Source of the DNA: Pleodorina starrii
Lineage: Eukaryota; Chlorophyta; Chlorophyceae; Chlamydomonadales; Volvocaceae
NCBI GenBank assembly: GCA_030267565.1
Contig: BRXU01000016.1
Location: 1,242,501-1,306,500 of the forward strand
Reading direction: 5' to 3'
DNA length: 64,000 nucleotides
The position numbers and the translations under genes are program-made. Below, one piece after another: positions 43,756 to 56,200 of the stretch; the first letter of the stretch is position 1; every line of letters starts with the position of its first letter. The notes below the pieces were generated by a model, which searched no databases, was not told where the DNA came from, and saw only the letters and a program-made list of their open reading frames with translations.

Positions 43756-43780
43756 GCCAGCAGAGCACAGATCCCACCGT

Positions 43781-46324
43781 TCACCATCCATCGTCATCTC
43801 CCACAGCAGACGCGCGCGGAGGCGTGGCGGGGCGGCCGCCCCCAGGGCCCCCAGGAAAGGAGAGAAACGGCTGCTGCTGCGGCTGCTGCTGCTGCGGTTG
43901 ATATTGCCACTGCTGCTGCTGCTGGGGCCCCCAGTTTTCCAGTGGCGGCGGCGGCGGTGGTGGCAGTAGCAGCTCCTGCTGCGGCGGCGGCTGTTGCTGT
44001 CCCTGCAGCGCCATCTGCGACTGCTGCGAGGGGTGCATCCGGTGCAGCCGCAGACCGCTCTCCACCAGATCCGCCATCACCTGCCAGGAGGGCATCAACA
44101 AGTGGGTGGTTCAGGGCCCAACCCCGCCCGCATTCGAACGAACTTTCGAGAGAACCCCTGCTCGATGACGGCGCGGTGGTAGCAGGACACAGCCAAAGCA
44201 GGGTCGGGTTGGCGCAGCACGACGTGTTTCAAACTTTCAATAAGGGGGGCAAGAGTTCCGGATCCAAGATCTGGGTCCCTCCCTGGCGCAGTTACTCTCG
44301 CTGGGGGTCGCTGCCATCTCACGCCCCGAGGTGCCGCCCAAGCCGTCTCACCTCCCTCACGGTACTCGGTGAAACGAGCAACCTCACCTCACCTCACCTC
44401 ACCGTAATTAGCAGAAACGGAACGAACAATCACCGGGTGATGGTCGTGGTGGTGGCCCCTAGGGGCCAGACGGCCCAATGCGGAACACCAAGCCGCACCG
44501 CACCACACTGCACCGGGGACCGCACCGCATCTCGGGCTTCCCTGCTGCTTCACATCCTGCCTACCGCCTGCCGCCCACTATGGTAGCATGACGAGGGGTG
44601 AGGGCGAAGGCGGCCCGACCCACCTGCACTCGCTCCCGCACCGCCCGCAGATCGCTCCGCAGCTCCCCCTGCGCCTGCTGCCGCCGCGCCGCCGCCGAAC
44701 CCAGGCGCTGCACTGTCGCCGCCGCCAGCCGCACGCCCGCGAAGAAGACGCCCAGCAGCGTCAGACCGGCGGTGATGGGGCCCGCGTCCTGCGGCGCCAA
44801 GGCAGGACCGAGAAGTACCGTAACTCGCCCCTGGCCCTGCCTCTTGAGCGTTGCGATGCGGCACGATGCGGTGCGGGCTGGTGCGGGCTGCAATGAACCA
44901 ATGACTCTTGACCGCCGCTGCCGCGCCGGCAGTGCGACGCGAGGCGTCCTTCGTCCGCCGGCCGCCGGCCGGCGTGTCGCTCGAGCCTTGTCAGCCGGAC
45001 GCCCGGGAACGTCGTCGTGCAAGGCCGGCCGGGGCCGGCCCACCTACCGGCACCCTAGCCCGGGACCGGGACCGGGCCATGAGGCAGACGCCGCGGTGCA
45101 CGACATATCGACATTGCGTCGTGTTGTGTTACGTTGTGTTTAAAGTGGGTCCACATCGAAGTGTTGTGTTTTGTTGGGTTGTGTGGGACTAAGCACTTGC
45201 GCCGTCCTGCGCTGGGCGTGTGTCGTCCTCGCCCTCACCTCGACGCGCAGCGTGCGCAGCAGGCGTCCCGTGCCGACCACCGCCGCCGTGACGGCCGCCA
45301 CCAGCCGGGCCTGCTGCGCCAGGAACCCGGGGGTGAGGGAGGGCTCCGTGGAGCGGTCCAGCAGCGCGGGGAGGTGCTGCGGAGGCAGGCAGGAAGGGAG
45401 GGAGGGAAAGGAAACGAACCGCAGCGGAGGGAGGGAGGTAAACAGGTAATACAGACGTCAAAGGCAGCGCAGGGAGACATGGGGCGCGGAGGAAAGGCGA
45501 AGAAGAGGGGTGATAGGGGGCGGCCGCAGTATGATGGCAGTACAGCTGACTGACGTGATTGACGTCATGACGTGGAGGAGGAGACGGGTGCGGAGCCGTC
45601 CGGGTGAACGGAAAGCTTGCGGTACGGCAACACGGCGCGTGGACGACGATGAAATAGAGGGGCACCTTCATGCGTGAAGCCGAATGGAAGGAAGCATGGG
45701 GGACTTGGGCGCCGCAAAGCTGGCTGCTGTCAGCACGGCTTTGGCTGTTAGGCTGCCCGGCTGCGCCTGGCCGGGCGAAATTGTGTGGACTGACCCGCGG
45801 GTCATCACATTCCTCCAGCTCGCAATCCTCCCCCGCCCATGTACCTTGGTCTCCACATCCAGCACCAGGACGTGCTGGGCAAGGCTCTTGTATGCTCGCC
45901 TGCGTATATTGGATCAACAAGCGACCGTGTGGATTGCTAGGTGACGGGTCGCCACAAGGGAGGACTCCGGAGCTGCCTTAGAGCGGCGCCGTGCTCCCTT
46001 CTCTGGCTCTGCCTGGCGCTCTCCGTATCTTTGTTAGCATCTAGATGGCATAGTTTGGGTGCCGAGTTAGTGAAGGAGTCGGACACACCGGAGGCTTGAC
46101 ACATCGGTAGCGTGAAGGTCGCCGAGCTTGCTCTCGAGCGCGTTGACCTGCGCAAAACAGCTGGCGGTCGGTGGCAATCGTCCCCTCTTGCTACATCAGG
46201 ACTTTGGCAGCACAAGGGACCCCTTGCTGCTGAGGCCGAGCCTTACCTCGCCGAGAAGGATTTGCACCTGCTCCTCCAGCTGACGTTGCCTTCGGGCATT
46301 GTAGGGTCCATCGGCACCACTCAT
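43781..46324 (-). CDS. Unrecognised coiled-coil protein with a hydrophobic segment and Gln/Pro-rich tail (6 exons)
   Basis: I do not recognise the family. Exons 46324-46247, 46147-46089, 45899-45845, 45376-45239, 44788-44624 and 44080-43781 have GT..AG borders and matching phases and give 264 aa. Residues 1-70 are helical with heptad character (NARRQRQLEEQVQILLGEVN, ALESKLGDLHATD, LAQHVLVLDVE). Residues 85-110 are Ala/Leu/Val-rich helix (LVAAVTAAVVGTGRLLRTLR). Residues about 113-132 (AGPITAGLTLLGVFFAGVRL) could be a membrane segment, followed by another amphipathic helix. The last 70 residues are Gln- and Pro-rich (including an 8-Pro run), likely disordered. It shares a short divergent promoter with clathrin light chain, but a trafficking role is only a guess. 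Confidence 0.7.
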
Positions 46325-46584
46325 GGTGTCCCTGATCGTCTTGAAATGCCAGCGCAGCGCAAACGCAAATCGCGAAATTATGATAATTCCGTATTCTCAC
46401 ACCTGTTTGTACCGTACTGGGTTGTGCCGAAAGTCACAACAGTCTTCCAAATGTCTTCAGCTAAATAGGAAACATTTATAATTGCACATACTGACTGTTT
46501 ATTTTCGCTCGCCGTGTTATCGATCCTTGACTGTGAAGCTGCGGAGCTCGATCACTTCCCTGACTCCAGGCTTACACAACACCG
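46325..46584. promoter_or_regulatory. Bidirectional promoter region, coiled-coil gene / clathrin light chain
   Basis: Only 260 bp separate the divergent ATG codons, so both transcription starts must lie here. It is locally AT-richer (AAACATTTATAATTGCACATAC near 46470). No defined factor site is identified. Confidence 0.5.
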
Positions 46585-48870
46585 ATGGAGTTTGAGGACT
46601 CCCAGGCAAGCGTTCTTTCCTATGGAAATGATTCCTGCTGTATTGTAGGCTGTTGCCATGTCTCATAACTGCGGTCGGGAGTTGGAGATGCCAAGCGGAC
46701 TCCCTCCAGCACGCAAGCTGGGCTCCGTTGCCTGTGCTTTCAACGCTAAAACTTCCATCTCGCGTCGTCAAAGCTCCGTCTGCCTCAGCTCAGCCTCGCC
46801 ACCCTTACTCCTGCCGCTGCTGCGCGCAGTTCCAAGCGGCTCCCTCCGGCGGGGACGGCTTCGACAGCTTCGCCTCTGCGGCCCCCGCAGCCGCATCTGC
46901 GCCCTTCGCGCCCCCGCCGCCAGCGCTGAACGGCGCACTGGACGACTTCTTCAGCGGCCCCGCCCCCGTCCCTGAGCCGGTCCCCCCGGCGGACACCGCA
47001 GCCGAGGCGATGTCGGCGGACTTCGGCCTTCCCCTGCCCGCAGATGCTCCCCCCGCCGTCCACACCGACTTCTCCGCAGTGGAAGGCGTTGCCGCGGCCG
47101 GCGACGCCGCTGACGAGGACCCCTTCTTCCAGCACTACACGCCCCCAGCCCCCGCGGCTCCTCCCCCGGCGCCGGAGGTCGTCGACCCCCGCGTGGAGTG
47201 GCGCAAGCAGAACAACGTGCAGGTGCGCGCCCCGCGGTAGCAGGTCCCGGCCACCCGCGCTTGCTGCCACGGCCAGCCGGGTGACCTTGACCTCCGTGTC
47301 TGGAGCCAGCTGGCTGACTCTTCTCCGGCCTTGTACGGCGGCGTTTTGGCGTCTCGGGCATGGTCGGAGCCGTGCGTTGGGCGTGGATCAGGGCGTGCAT
47401 TGGAAATGGCCGGAGATGCGGACGCGGGCTGAACCCGGTGGCGGGCCCGGGGTACCCCACTCGCTAGTCGCTACGCTCCGCGCAGCGCAAACTGTCGCCC
47501 GCGGCCCGCCATTGCGCGGGCGTCTGCGAAGGCAGCACTCCAACCAAACCACAAGGCCGATTGGGCGGCATTTGCGATTGGGTTCCTTGATGTTTGGGGG
47601 TCAGGGGATCGGCAATGACGGTTGGTGTCGGCACAGCCGGGGATCGCGTTGGGGTGAGGGAGGTTAAAACATGTTGCGTCCAAGGCAGCCCGTGGGGCGG
47701 GGCTCTGGGACATTGCCTGCCGCATGGGGATAAGGAAGCCCTGTGATACCAGCCCCGGCGATGAGGCCCTGATGCGTAAGCCCTTGGCCGTCCTGCGGCT
47801 CCGCCCTCTCAGCGTGGGTGGTCCGCTGTTCCGTTTTCGTTTTCGAGGGGCGCATGGGTCTCTCTGGATCAGGCCTTGTGTGCGGGCGGGGACAGAACGT
47901 GGGTCTTGGATCCTTGCGGCGCGATCATGCCTCGGTCAAGGTTGAGGGGCAACATTCTGGTGAGGGCGAGGCGGGGCAGCAGCTGCAGAGACTGGTACCC
48001 GTTCATGCCGCCCGGGCATGACGCTACACCGTAAGCTGGGGGTTGGGCAGCGTGCCACCTGCGGGTGGCTTTGGCCCCCTGGGCGGCGCGCGCCGGCCTT
48101 GGTACTGCGATGGACACTACATCGTTAAGGGGTGCACCTACACGCGCGAACACACACACAGTATACCGGCGTCGCGTGCGTGTTGTGGCGCCGCCACCCA
48201 TCTGCTGTGTCCCGCCGCCACCCATCTGCTGTGTCCCGCCACCACCACCATCTGCTGTGTCCCATCTGTGTCCCGCCGCCGCCACCACCCCTCCTCGCGC
48301 CGCAGCTGCTGAAGAAGGACTCGGAGGAGGCGGCCGCCAAGAGCAAGCTCAAGGAGACGGCGGCGCAGTACCTTGCCAAGTACTACGAGGTGCGGCGAGC
48401 TGGGCAAAAAGGTCGGGGGCAGGGTCGGGGGCCACGCAGCGCCCCGCATGGCACACCTTGTCGTCCTCTTTCGGCCCCACCTTCCCGTCCCACTTGATGG
48501 TCAGGACGACATCAAACCCTACGGGCCATCTGGTACCGTATTTCCGTGAGTCCGTAACGTTCACTGGCATGTGCGGTACATGGACAACGTGCATGCCCAC
48601 ATGCATGCCCGCCCGACCCACATGCGCACACGCACACGCACGCATGCACGCACGCAGGTGCGCACCACCACGCTCACCACGCGCAAGGCCAACAACCGCA
48701 AGAGCGAGGCTCACCAGCGGGAGGTGGAGGTGCCCGCCAGCGGCACCCCCTGGGAGAAGGTCCACGCCATGGTCAACCTGACGGGCGGCAACCACGTCAA
48801 GGACGTGGCGCGCTACAAGGCGCTGCTCATCACCTGCAAGGCAAAGAACGTCGCCATCCGCGCCGCGTGA
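46585..48870 (+). CDS. Clathrin light chain (4 exons)
   Basis: This is the regulatory subunit of the clathrin triskelion in vesicle coats. Exons 46585-46644, 46830-47222, 48306-48389 and 48658-48870 join in phase 0 to 249 aa. The N-terminal half is acidic and Pro/Ala-rich with repeated short F/D motifs (GDGFDSFAS, LDDFFSG, DEDPFFQHY), typical adaptor-like disorder. The heavy-chain-binding helix begins VDPRVEWRKQNNVQLLKKDS and continues EEAAAKSKLKETAAQYLAKY and TTRKANNRKSEAHQREVE. The conserved C-terminus reads PWEKVHAMVNL and KDVARYKALLI, matching W-E-R-V ... K-D-V-S-R-M in other light chains. The first exon (MEFEDSQASVLSYGNDS) is short and supported only by phase and position. Intron 2 is long (1083 bp). 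Confidence 0.88.
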
Positions 48871-49537
48871 GCGCAAGGCAGCGCCAGCCAGCGAGCGGCG
48901 CTGGCGCGCGGGATGGGGCGCGGGACAGCGCTGAGGCTGCGGGTGGATCAGCACCGGTGGGTCAGGCAGGCAGGCTGATGCACGCGGGGCCGGCGCACAG
49001 ACCGTGGAGGCCGCGGGCGTGCGCGCCTGGTGGGTCAGGCCGTTGCGTGGCATGGGCCCCGAAGGTCAAGGGAGCATGATCTGTTGGCCTTTAGAGCTCG
49101 GTCGGAGGTTCCGGCAGCCGCTACCGGGAGTTGGGGGAAGGGGTGGGCGGGGGATGTGGGCGGAAGGGGGTCGTGCGGAGCATCCAAACGCGCGCTGGAG
49201 AAGAATGGAGTGTGCAGGCGCGTGATAACACACACCGGGCGACTCGCGCGAAGGGGCGCGCTGGCGTTGGAGGAGGAAGCTCGCTCTCGCTCTCCTGAAT
49301 TGGGCAGATTAAGGGAACCCCGACGGCGACGGGGTCGTATGGCGCTGGGAAAGGACACGCATGCATGTGGGGGCAGCGCAGCGCAAAAGTTTACGGTACT
49401 GATATGCGCCGACAGATCATCGTACCGCCGATGCATCAAGTTGGGGGGCTGTATGCATCGCCGCCATAACGTAATAGTAGGCACCTTTGGTGCCGGTATG
49501 CACACGACATCACATCCTAGGGGTTTTTAGAGCCCAC

Positions 49538-49542
49538 TGTAA
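49538..49542 (+). terminator. TGTAA polyadenylation signal, clathrin light chain
   Basis: TGTAA lies 668 nt past the stop on the sense strand, within the usual volvocine 3' UTR range. Confidence 0.45.
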
Positions 49543-49921
49543 CAACCGCAACGACATCGCGGACATGTGGTGGTCAGTCGAGCCAGGTCCCGCAACCATC
49601 GCCCACGCACGACGGCGACGGTCCGCTGGAGCGGTCTTGGCCCCGCCACCCTCCGTGCTATAAAGCACGGTCTGGCTCGTCGTGCAAGTGCACTTGCACG
49701 TTTTCATGAATACGGTACGCGCCTCGCGCACCTCCGCGTCCACGGCCGCCTAGTCGGCGTGCAATGAACACGACTGGCAGGGGCGGCCCACCCGCTGAAA
49801 CCTGTGCTGCATATTGTACACACCATATGCCGTGGCCTTCTGTCGGGATAAGGCGCGGCAGGGCCGCAGGCTCAAGGTCAAGCCACGCACCATGGGGGCC
49901 ATGCCCTGGGCCCCCCGCCTC

Positions 49922-49926
49922 TTACA
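49922..49926 (-). terminator. Candidate TGTAA signal, COQ4
   Basis: TTACA on plus, TGTAA on minus, about 710 nt past the COQ4 stop codon. Confidence 0.35.
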
Positions 49927-50637
49927 CACACATAGGCGGCGCGGTCGCGGCATCTTATCCCACCTGCTGACCTGCAGCCGTCATTGCCGCCGCGCGGACA
50001 AGTCCTGACGCCGAACACAGCACCAACCACCAAGCTCCGGAACCCACCCCAGCAGCCGACCGCCACGCGGGCCACCATCCACCCGTTCCTGCGGCACCCC
50101 AAGCCAAGCTGCAACGCCCCGTCGGAACCACCCACCCGACAGGATCCTTTGTGCCCTGCCCTACTATATCCTACCGCCTACCCTTCTGACGATGCACTTC
50201 ATGCATTCCGATAAGAAAAGATAATATACAGATCAGGAGGCGCCGCCATTCGTTTCTGTTGATACAACGCCGACGCCGAGCACACGACACAAGAAGACGC
50301 GCCGCGCCACGCCTGCCGCGGCACAGCTCCAGGCGCACGGCGTCACCATTGCCCCCCAAGAAGAAGCAGCTACGGTATTGCACGCGCGGCTCGCCAGTCG
50401 CCACCGCCAGCGCCGGCGCTAACCGTGACAGCTCGCGAACGGCTCGTGCTGCCGCACCGGCGCGGCTGCTGGCCGACTCCTTGGCCCTTGCCCCCCCGGC
50501 GTTTCCCTGCGGCCTCCCTGCGGCCTCCTCAGCCGCCCGCGCCTCCCGCCGTGCGAGATGCCAGGCAGTGACCACTCCGGCGCCCCGGTCCGGCGCAGCG
50601 ACCGACCCCCAGGTCGCAGACTCGTCGCCCAGCCACC

Positions 50638-53051
50638 TCAAGCCGCCTTCTGTTGCGGCTTGGGCCCCTTGAAGCGCAGGTGCTGCGGCGGCAGCGGCGC
50701 GGGGATGATCCGGTGCTCCCGCCGCACGTCCTCCAGGGCATCCTGCGCAAGCCACACAGAGACACGGGGGTAAAGAAGATACCGCAGCGGAGACGGAGAC
50801 GGCGTTAGCGAACGGACCGGCGTTAGTGACACGGAGGCAGCGGCGCAAGCGCAGGACGCAGGGAACGGCCAAAAGGCAGAAACAGGGGAAATGGAAATGT
50901 GTGAGAACCGGGCTTGCAAGAAGGCCCCAACCAACCAGCCTGGATGCTCCTTGCCCGCAGCCCGGGGTCAGTCCTCAGTCGTCGGCGGAATGCTGCGGTT
51001 GGTTTCTGGTTCGTTGGGTTAGGGAAGGGGGCTCGTGCGGCAACACCATCCGGGTCGGCGGGAGTTTCCCGTGAGTCGGTAGGGGTTGTCGCGGGGGAGG
51101 TGGCTTCCCGCGCACTGCACCGGCAGAACCCCCGGTGTTCCTCGCGACCCCCGGCTGTTCCTTTCCTCCTCACACACACCCGCGCTGTCACCCACGCCGC
51201 GCTCGCTCTTGAGACACCCCGCCGCAGCGCCGCCCCGAGGCCCAGCACCGGCCCAGATGGCTGGCGCCCAGGACGCAGGGCGCGCAGGGTGCAAGGCCCA
51301 GATGGCGCACCTCAACAACCCAAAACCCTAAAGCTCACCTGGAAGTGTTTTTCGTAGTAGATGCACATGAGGTCGGCGCATCGGGAGCCGGCCCGCAGCG
51401 CCCAGGGCAGGTAGTGGCGCTGCAGCAGCTCCCGGTCTGCGGCGCTCAGCCGGTACTGCGCGCCCAACACCGCCAGGCCAGTCATGGGCAGACCCGTCTG
51501 CGAGGAAGCGGAAGGGGGGAGGGCGGAAGGGGAGGAAGAAGGGGGGCGGAAGGGAGGCGGCATGGGGGACGGCATGGGAGCCGACATCCGGCGCATCTTG
51601 TCTCAGGTCTCAGGTCTCAGCTCAGCTCCGCTCCGCTCACCTGCACAAACTCGAGGCCCTTGAGCGCCACCTCACCAAACACGTTGGTATGGCAGTCAAA
51701 CAGCACGTGCCACAGGTCGTGCACCTCGCGCGCGCGCGTGATGACGTAAGCCAGCTCCTCGTCGTCCACGAAGCTGCCGAGGAGGGGGAGGCGAAGAGAC
51801 GTGCAAGGCAGTTAAAAGGGGTAAAGGGTAGGGAAAAGGGGCGGCGGGTAACCGATGTGCCTCCAGCCCAGCCCAGCCCAACCCAGCGCCCAGCCCAGCC
51901 CAGGCCAGCCGGCGCAAGACTGAAAACCCTAAAACCCTAAAACCCTTACACAACGCGCACGAGCCACGTCATCATCACGTCCGGAGGCTCACCGCACCGG
52001 CGGCCGCTCGTCCGCGTGGAATCGTCGGTCGCCCATGAACTTGGCGTAGGCGGCGCCAAAGCTGCCGGGCGGCATGCCGCGACAGAGCTCCAAGGTGGCA
52101 TCCTGCGGGGTGCGTTGCCGGGATGGCCTGTAGGCGGTGGGGTGCAGCAACAGCCCAGGGCCGGGACCGGGGCGGGCAACGACAGTACCACATGCACGAC
52201 AGCACACGCGCCACCAGCGGCTAGCCTGCCTGCCCAGAAAACGCACGCACGGACATTGGGGCTTCCCGCTCCACTGGCCGTCCCGACCCGGCCGGTCACA
52301 GCCCGAGCCCCACCCAGCCCGCCAGCCCCAAAGAACTGCGACCCAAAAGGCGCGCCTGCGGTCTCGCTGCAACCCAAAGCCGAATGATACCAGATCCAGC
52401 CCAGAGCGAGGCCGGCGGAACCCCGGTCTTGGGGACCCCTCACCGACCCCCGGGTCACTCACCGTCACGCGGGGCCGCTCCGCTAGGATCTGTTGCCCCA
52501 CCGGGCTGCGGCGCATGCGGTCCCGGATGGCAGGTAGGATCCACTCGCCCGTGGTCTCCCCCACTGCCGCGACCAGATCTGCGCGCGCGGGACTGGTAAC
52601 GGGATGGTCGGGGTGGGGAGGGGTGTCGGCGGGGACGGCGGGGGTGGCGGAGAGAGGGAAGAAGTTTGGGTTGGGTTGGGGGCGAGGCAGGCGTGTGTGG
52701 TGGTGGTGGGGTGTGATGGCCGTTTCCGGGCGGGAGCTGGTGTCGGGTGGCCGCTGCTGATGGCGAGCGAGGGAGGGGGCGATGACCGCGAGTAGCGAAC
52801 GTACCGCATCAGGGCGCCCACGGCAGACAGTATGGCCACCGCGCCCTTTTGTAAAGGGTTTAGAGGCATGTGCGTAGGGTACAGGGGCAGATACCTGCAA
52901 GGCGTGAGCGGGTAGCAATTGGTTTTCGGGGTTCTACGGGCAACATCACGCTCCCAGCTTTAACAGACCTTCCGGACGTCATTTTCAAGTTAACGAGGGA
53001 TGCAAAAGAAGCGCGAAACAGGTGAAGGCGGAGGCAAAACTTTTTGACCAT
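50638..53051 (-). CDS. COQ4: Ubiquinone biosynthesis protein COQ4, mitochondrial (7 exons)
   Basis: COQ4 is a matrix-side inner-membrane protein of the CoQ synthome; recent work on other eukaryotes assigns it the C1 decarboxylation/hydroxylation step. Exons 53051-52969, 52894-52805, 52592-52463, 52102-51993, 51773-51641, 51497-51339 and 50742-50638 join in frame to 269 aa. Residues 1-27 ([20 protein letters not shown]...) look like a mitochondrial presequence. Family landmarks are [63 protein letters not shown] and [13 protein letters not shown]. The metal-binding signature HDxxH-x11-E is complete: H156-D157, H160 and E172. The tail is [17 protein letters not shown] then [13 protein letters not shown]. 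The start codon was chosen because the phase-2 exon-1 donor joins exactly to the conserved YLPLYPTH. It is divergently paired with the CCCH-finger gene. Confidence 0.94.
50767..50820 (-). repeat. Dispersed intronic motif, copy in COQ4 intron 6
   Basis: The minus strand reads GTCCGTTCGCTAACGCCGTC then TCCGTCTCCGCTGCGGTATC and TTCTTTACCCCC. This is nearly full length compared with the chorismate mutase copies. Confidence 0.8.
51923..51947. repeat. Interstitial telomeric repeat (CCCTAAAA)3 in COQ4 intron 4
   Basis: AAAACCCTAAAACCCTAAAA followed by CCCTT: almost three perfect units of the Chlamydomonas-type telomere repeat inside the intron 51774-51992. A single similar unit occurs at 51321-51332 next to the exon 6 donor. 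Confidence 0.85.
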
Positions 53052-53287
53052 CCGACGTGATGTACCGTACAGGTACTGCACACACAGTCCGAGAGGGTTT
53101 TGCCCAAGGTACACAGTTTTTCTTCCACCCGTTTATACAGTTCAGAGACAAGTACCGAGAATATCTATGTAGTAAACCTAGGCGAAGGGCCGCAGTTAAC
53201 TTTGGAAATGCCTTGGAAAACGTGATGTCATGACGTTAAACGTTGCGCAGTGACTATAATTGACGTGTAATAGCGACGCGCACAAAC
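53052..53287. promoter_or_regulatory. Bidirectional promoter region, COQ4 / CCCH-finger gene
   Basis: Only 236 bp separate the two divergent ATG codons. It contains ACGTGATGTCATGACGTTAA (53219-53238), with the palindrome TGATGTCATGA-like core resembling a CRE/bZIP-type TGACGTCA element. The binding factor is not known. Confidence 0.45.
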
Positions 53288-56200
53288 ATGCAGCGGAGCA
53301 AGCGGCCGCGCCTATCAAGCGAGGGTGCTGTGGAAGTCCTCTCGTTGGTCGCTCAGGGCAACGCAGGTACTTGCCCACGTCGGTCGCTGGAAGGCTGCTT
53401 TTTGCACCTTACTGAAGACCGTGATGTTTGTTGGCTTCAAATGATTGAATTCCTGCTAGGTATCGTTACGGATGGTGTGCCCGGTTCAACGGCACTCGCG
53501 GCCGCTCGTTCGCAAGCGCCGGTTGCAATAGAGTCGAACGCCCCGGTAGGCTCCAAGCACAGGTTAAAAGTTGGTGCTCCGCCAGCTGGGAGCTCCAACC
53601 AGACGCCTGTCTTCGCTCTTGCTGCTGCGGGCTTAAGGCCAGCTTCACGAGCCGCACCACGCAGCGGCAAACGTCCTTCCGCAGCGGTAACAGCTACTCC
53701 TGGTCAGCTTCAGGTTGCACCCGTAGCATCGCTTCTCCCGGCTGCCACAGCAGCGGCAGCAGCGGCGGGAAGCCGATTGGTCCCGATGCGGGTCCCTTTC
53801 CAACGACCACCCGAAGCGGGAGCTCCTCCATGCAAAGCACCCCTGGCGCAGCGACGAGTCTGGGTTCGGGATGAACCGCCAAAGCACGTGTCTTTGACAG
53901 CACAAGCACAGGCCGCCGCAGGCGGCCCCGTGCAGTCATCGGCGCCCGCCCCCAAAGGCGTCCTCCCCACCGCTCAGCCGTGTGCTGAGGTTCTCGCCAT
54001 GCGGCGACGCCTTCAGCGTCAGGGCCGTCTGGTACCAGGTCAAGTCCCGGATATGCCACTGGTGCGTCGACTGGGAGCTGCAGCAGGGCCAGGGCCAGGA
54101 GCTGCGCCCTTACTAGCGGCGCAGCTGGCGGCCGCGGCAACGGCGACGGCGGCCGCGCGCGCGCAGATTTCACAAGCCGGCGGGGCCGGCGCGGCGTCCC
54201 GCAGCGCGCGGCGGGTGTGGTTCCGGCCCCCGGATGGTTCCGTTGCGGCCGCTGCGCCCGCGCCTGCACCTGCTCCCGCCGTGGCATCTGGCGGTGATGG
54301 CGCAGCCTCGGAGTCCCGTCGGAGTGCGGCTCCCGGGGCTGCGGCGCCGCCGGCCGCCACGGCGGCAGTCGTCGTCGCGCCGCGTGGCGGAACCAGCGCG
54401 GCGTCGGCGGCGGTGGCCGCACCACCACGCGTCTCATCTGGGTCAGTGCCCAAAGGCACCATTGAGATCGACAGGACGAAAACCACCACCGCCACCACCA
54501 CCACCACCACCAGCAATCACAGCAAGAACAATGACAGGAAAAGCAGTAGCGGCGGCAAGAGCAACATCAGCGACACCGCCGCTGGCGCCCAACCTGGCCT
54601 GGTACCTGGCAGCAGCAGCGGCGGCGCCACTGACTTGGCGGCAGCCAAGGGCAACGTCCCTTCCAACGCACCGGCACGCACCAGGGCCCCTGGGAAGCCT
54701 ACTCCTGCTTCTTTGCCATCGGCGCAGGAAGCACAGGGGGGGCATCAGGCGGTTGATGCTGAGGGAAGGGACGCGAGCGACGCGCCTCTTGGCGTGGGCA
54801 GCAACGGACCCATCCTCGCGGGAGGTGCGCCAGCTGCCGCCTCTGCGGCCGCAGCGCCACCGGAAGCTGCTGCCGCTGCGAACCGGAGGAGAAGTACGAA
54901 CCGGGCCTGTGCCGCTGCGGCTGCGGCTGCGGTACCTGTAGCGGCCCCCATGGCTTCTCCGACAGTAGTAACGATGGAAGCGTCCGGCCTGCGCAAAGCG
55001 GCAAAACCTTCAGCAGCCCTTCAGAACGCTTCGGCAGCATTGTCAGAAGCAGCAGCAGCAGCACCATGCGCACTCGGGGTTGCTTTGCGCGCAGGGCAGG
55101 GCGCCATGGCGGCGGCGCCACCTCCCCGGCAGGCGCAACACACGGCCCCTGGGAGACCCGAAGGGGCACCGTCGGCGGCGGCGTGTGCAGCGCGACGCAC
55201 ACTTGCAGCAGCACACTTGCCAGCAACGGCGGCAGCGGGAGCGCGGCGCGCGATGCCCTCACCACCGACAAGGGCGGCGACTGCGGCGGCGGCGACGCCA
55301 GGGATGCCAATTGGAGCTGCAGCGGTGGGGGCGGCAGCGGCGGCGATAGCCGGCTGCATGGCGGTGGCACAAAGTGCCACCGTTGCCGCCAGTCGGGTGG
55401 CGGCAGCCGCAGCGGCGGCGGCGCCAACGTCGCCAACAGGCGGTCAGTACCTCCGCCCCGGCAAGCACAAGTTGATCCGCAAGGCAGCGCAGGGCGGGGC
55501 TACGGCGGCGACTGCAGCGGCAGCAGCAGCGGAAAATGCTGTGCGGGCACCTGCTAGGCCGTCGGGCGCATTAGCGGGCCGCGCGGCGCCGCAGGCCGGT
55601 CTTGCAAGCAGTGGCGGCACGGTACAATCTGGCGCGGGACTGGGCAACGGCAGCCGCGGCGGCGGCGGCGCTACAGCAAGCGCGAGCGGTAGCGGGGCTC
55701 CCAAACGCGCGGTCGCGCCGACCGCGGCGGCGGCGACGGCACCCGCAGCGATGGCGGCGGCACTTGCACAGGCGGGGCGGCGGCTGGGGACCGCGTCTAC
55801 TGCAGGAGGTGCATCGCGGCGGCGCTCTCTGGGGGTCGAGCGGCGGCTGGCGAGCTTCGTCGCCCCCGCAGCGGCGGCGGCAGCGGCGGCAACGGCGGCG
55901 CGCCATCGGGCCGTGGCGCGGCTTCGTGGCGCGGCGCCGCCGCGGCGCGGCCAGCTGACTTGGCGGCGAAGCTTGGGTGTCACTGCAGTGGTGGGGGCGG
56001 CGGCGGCGCCGTCAGGCTCCAGGCAGCGGGTCGCTGCCGCCCCGACAGCGGCCCCCGCCGCCAGCGGCACCACCAGCGCAGCAACTGGCGAGAGCGGAGC
56101 AAGGGCGGCGGCTGCGCCCACGTCTTCCGTCACTAGCCCTGTCGTCGCTGTCGGGGAAGGTTTGCGTCGGGCGCCGCAGCAGGCGCCGGTGCTGCGGCGA

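Larger units (their letters stand above)
48871..50637. other. Tail-to-tail intergenic region, clathrin light chain / COQ4
   Basis: This holds the 3' UTRs of both converging genes. No coding exon is recognised. A TGTAA for each gene is listed separately. Confidence 0.55.

Noticed and set aside
43351..44586. 417-aa plus-strand repeat frame over the 42-bp minisatellite
   Set aside because: It overlaps the well-supported last exon of the minus-strand coiled-coil gene and derives mostly from the satellite.
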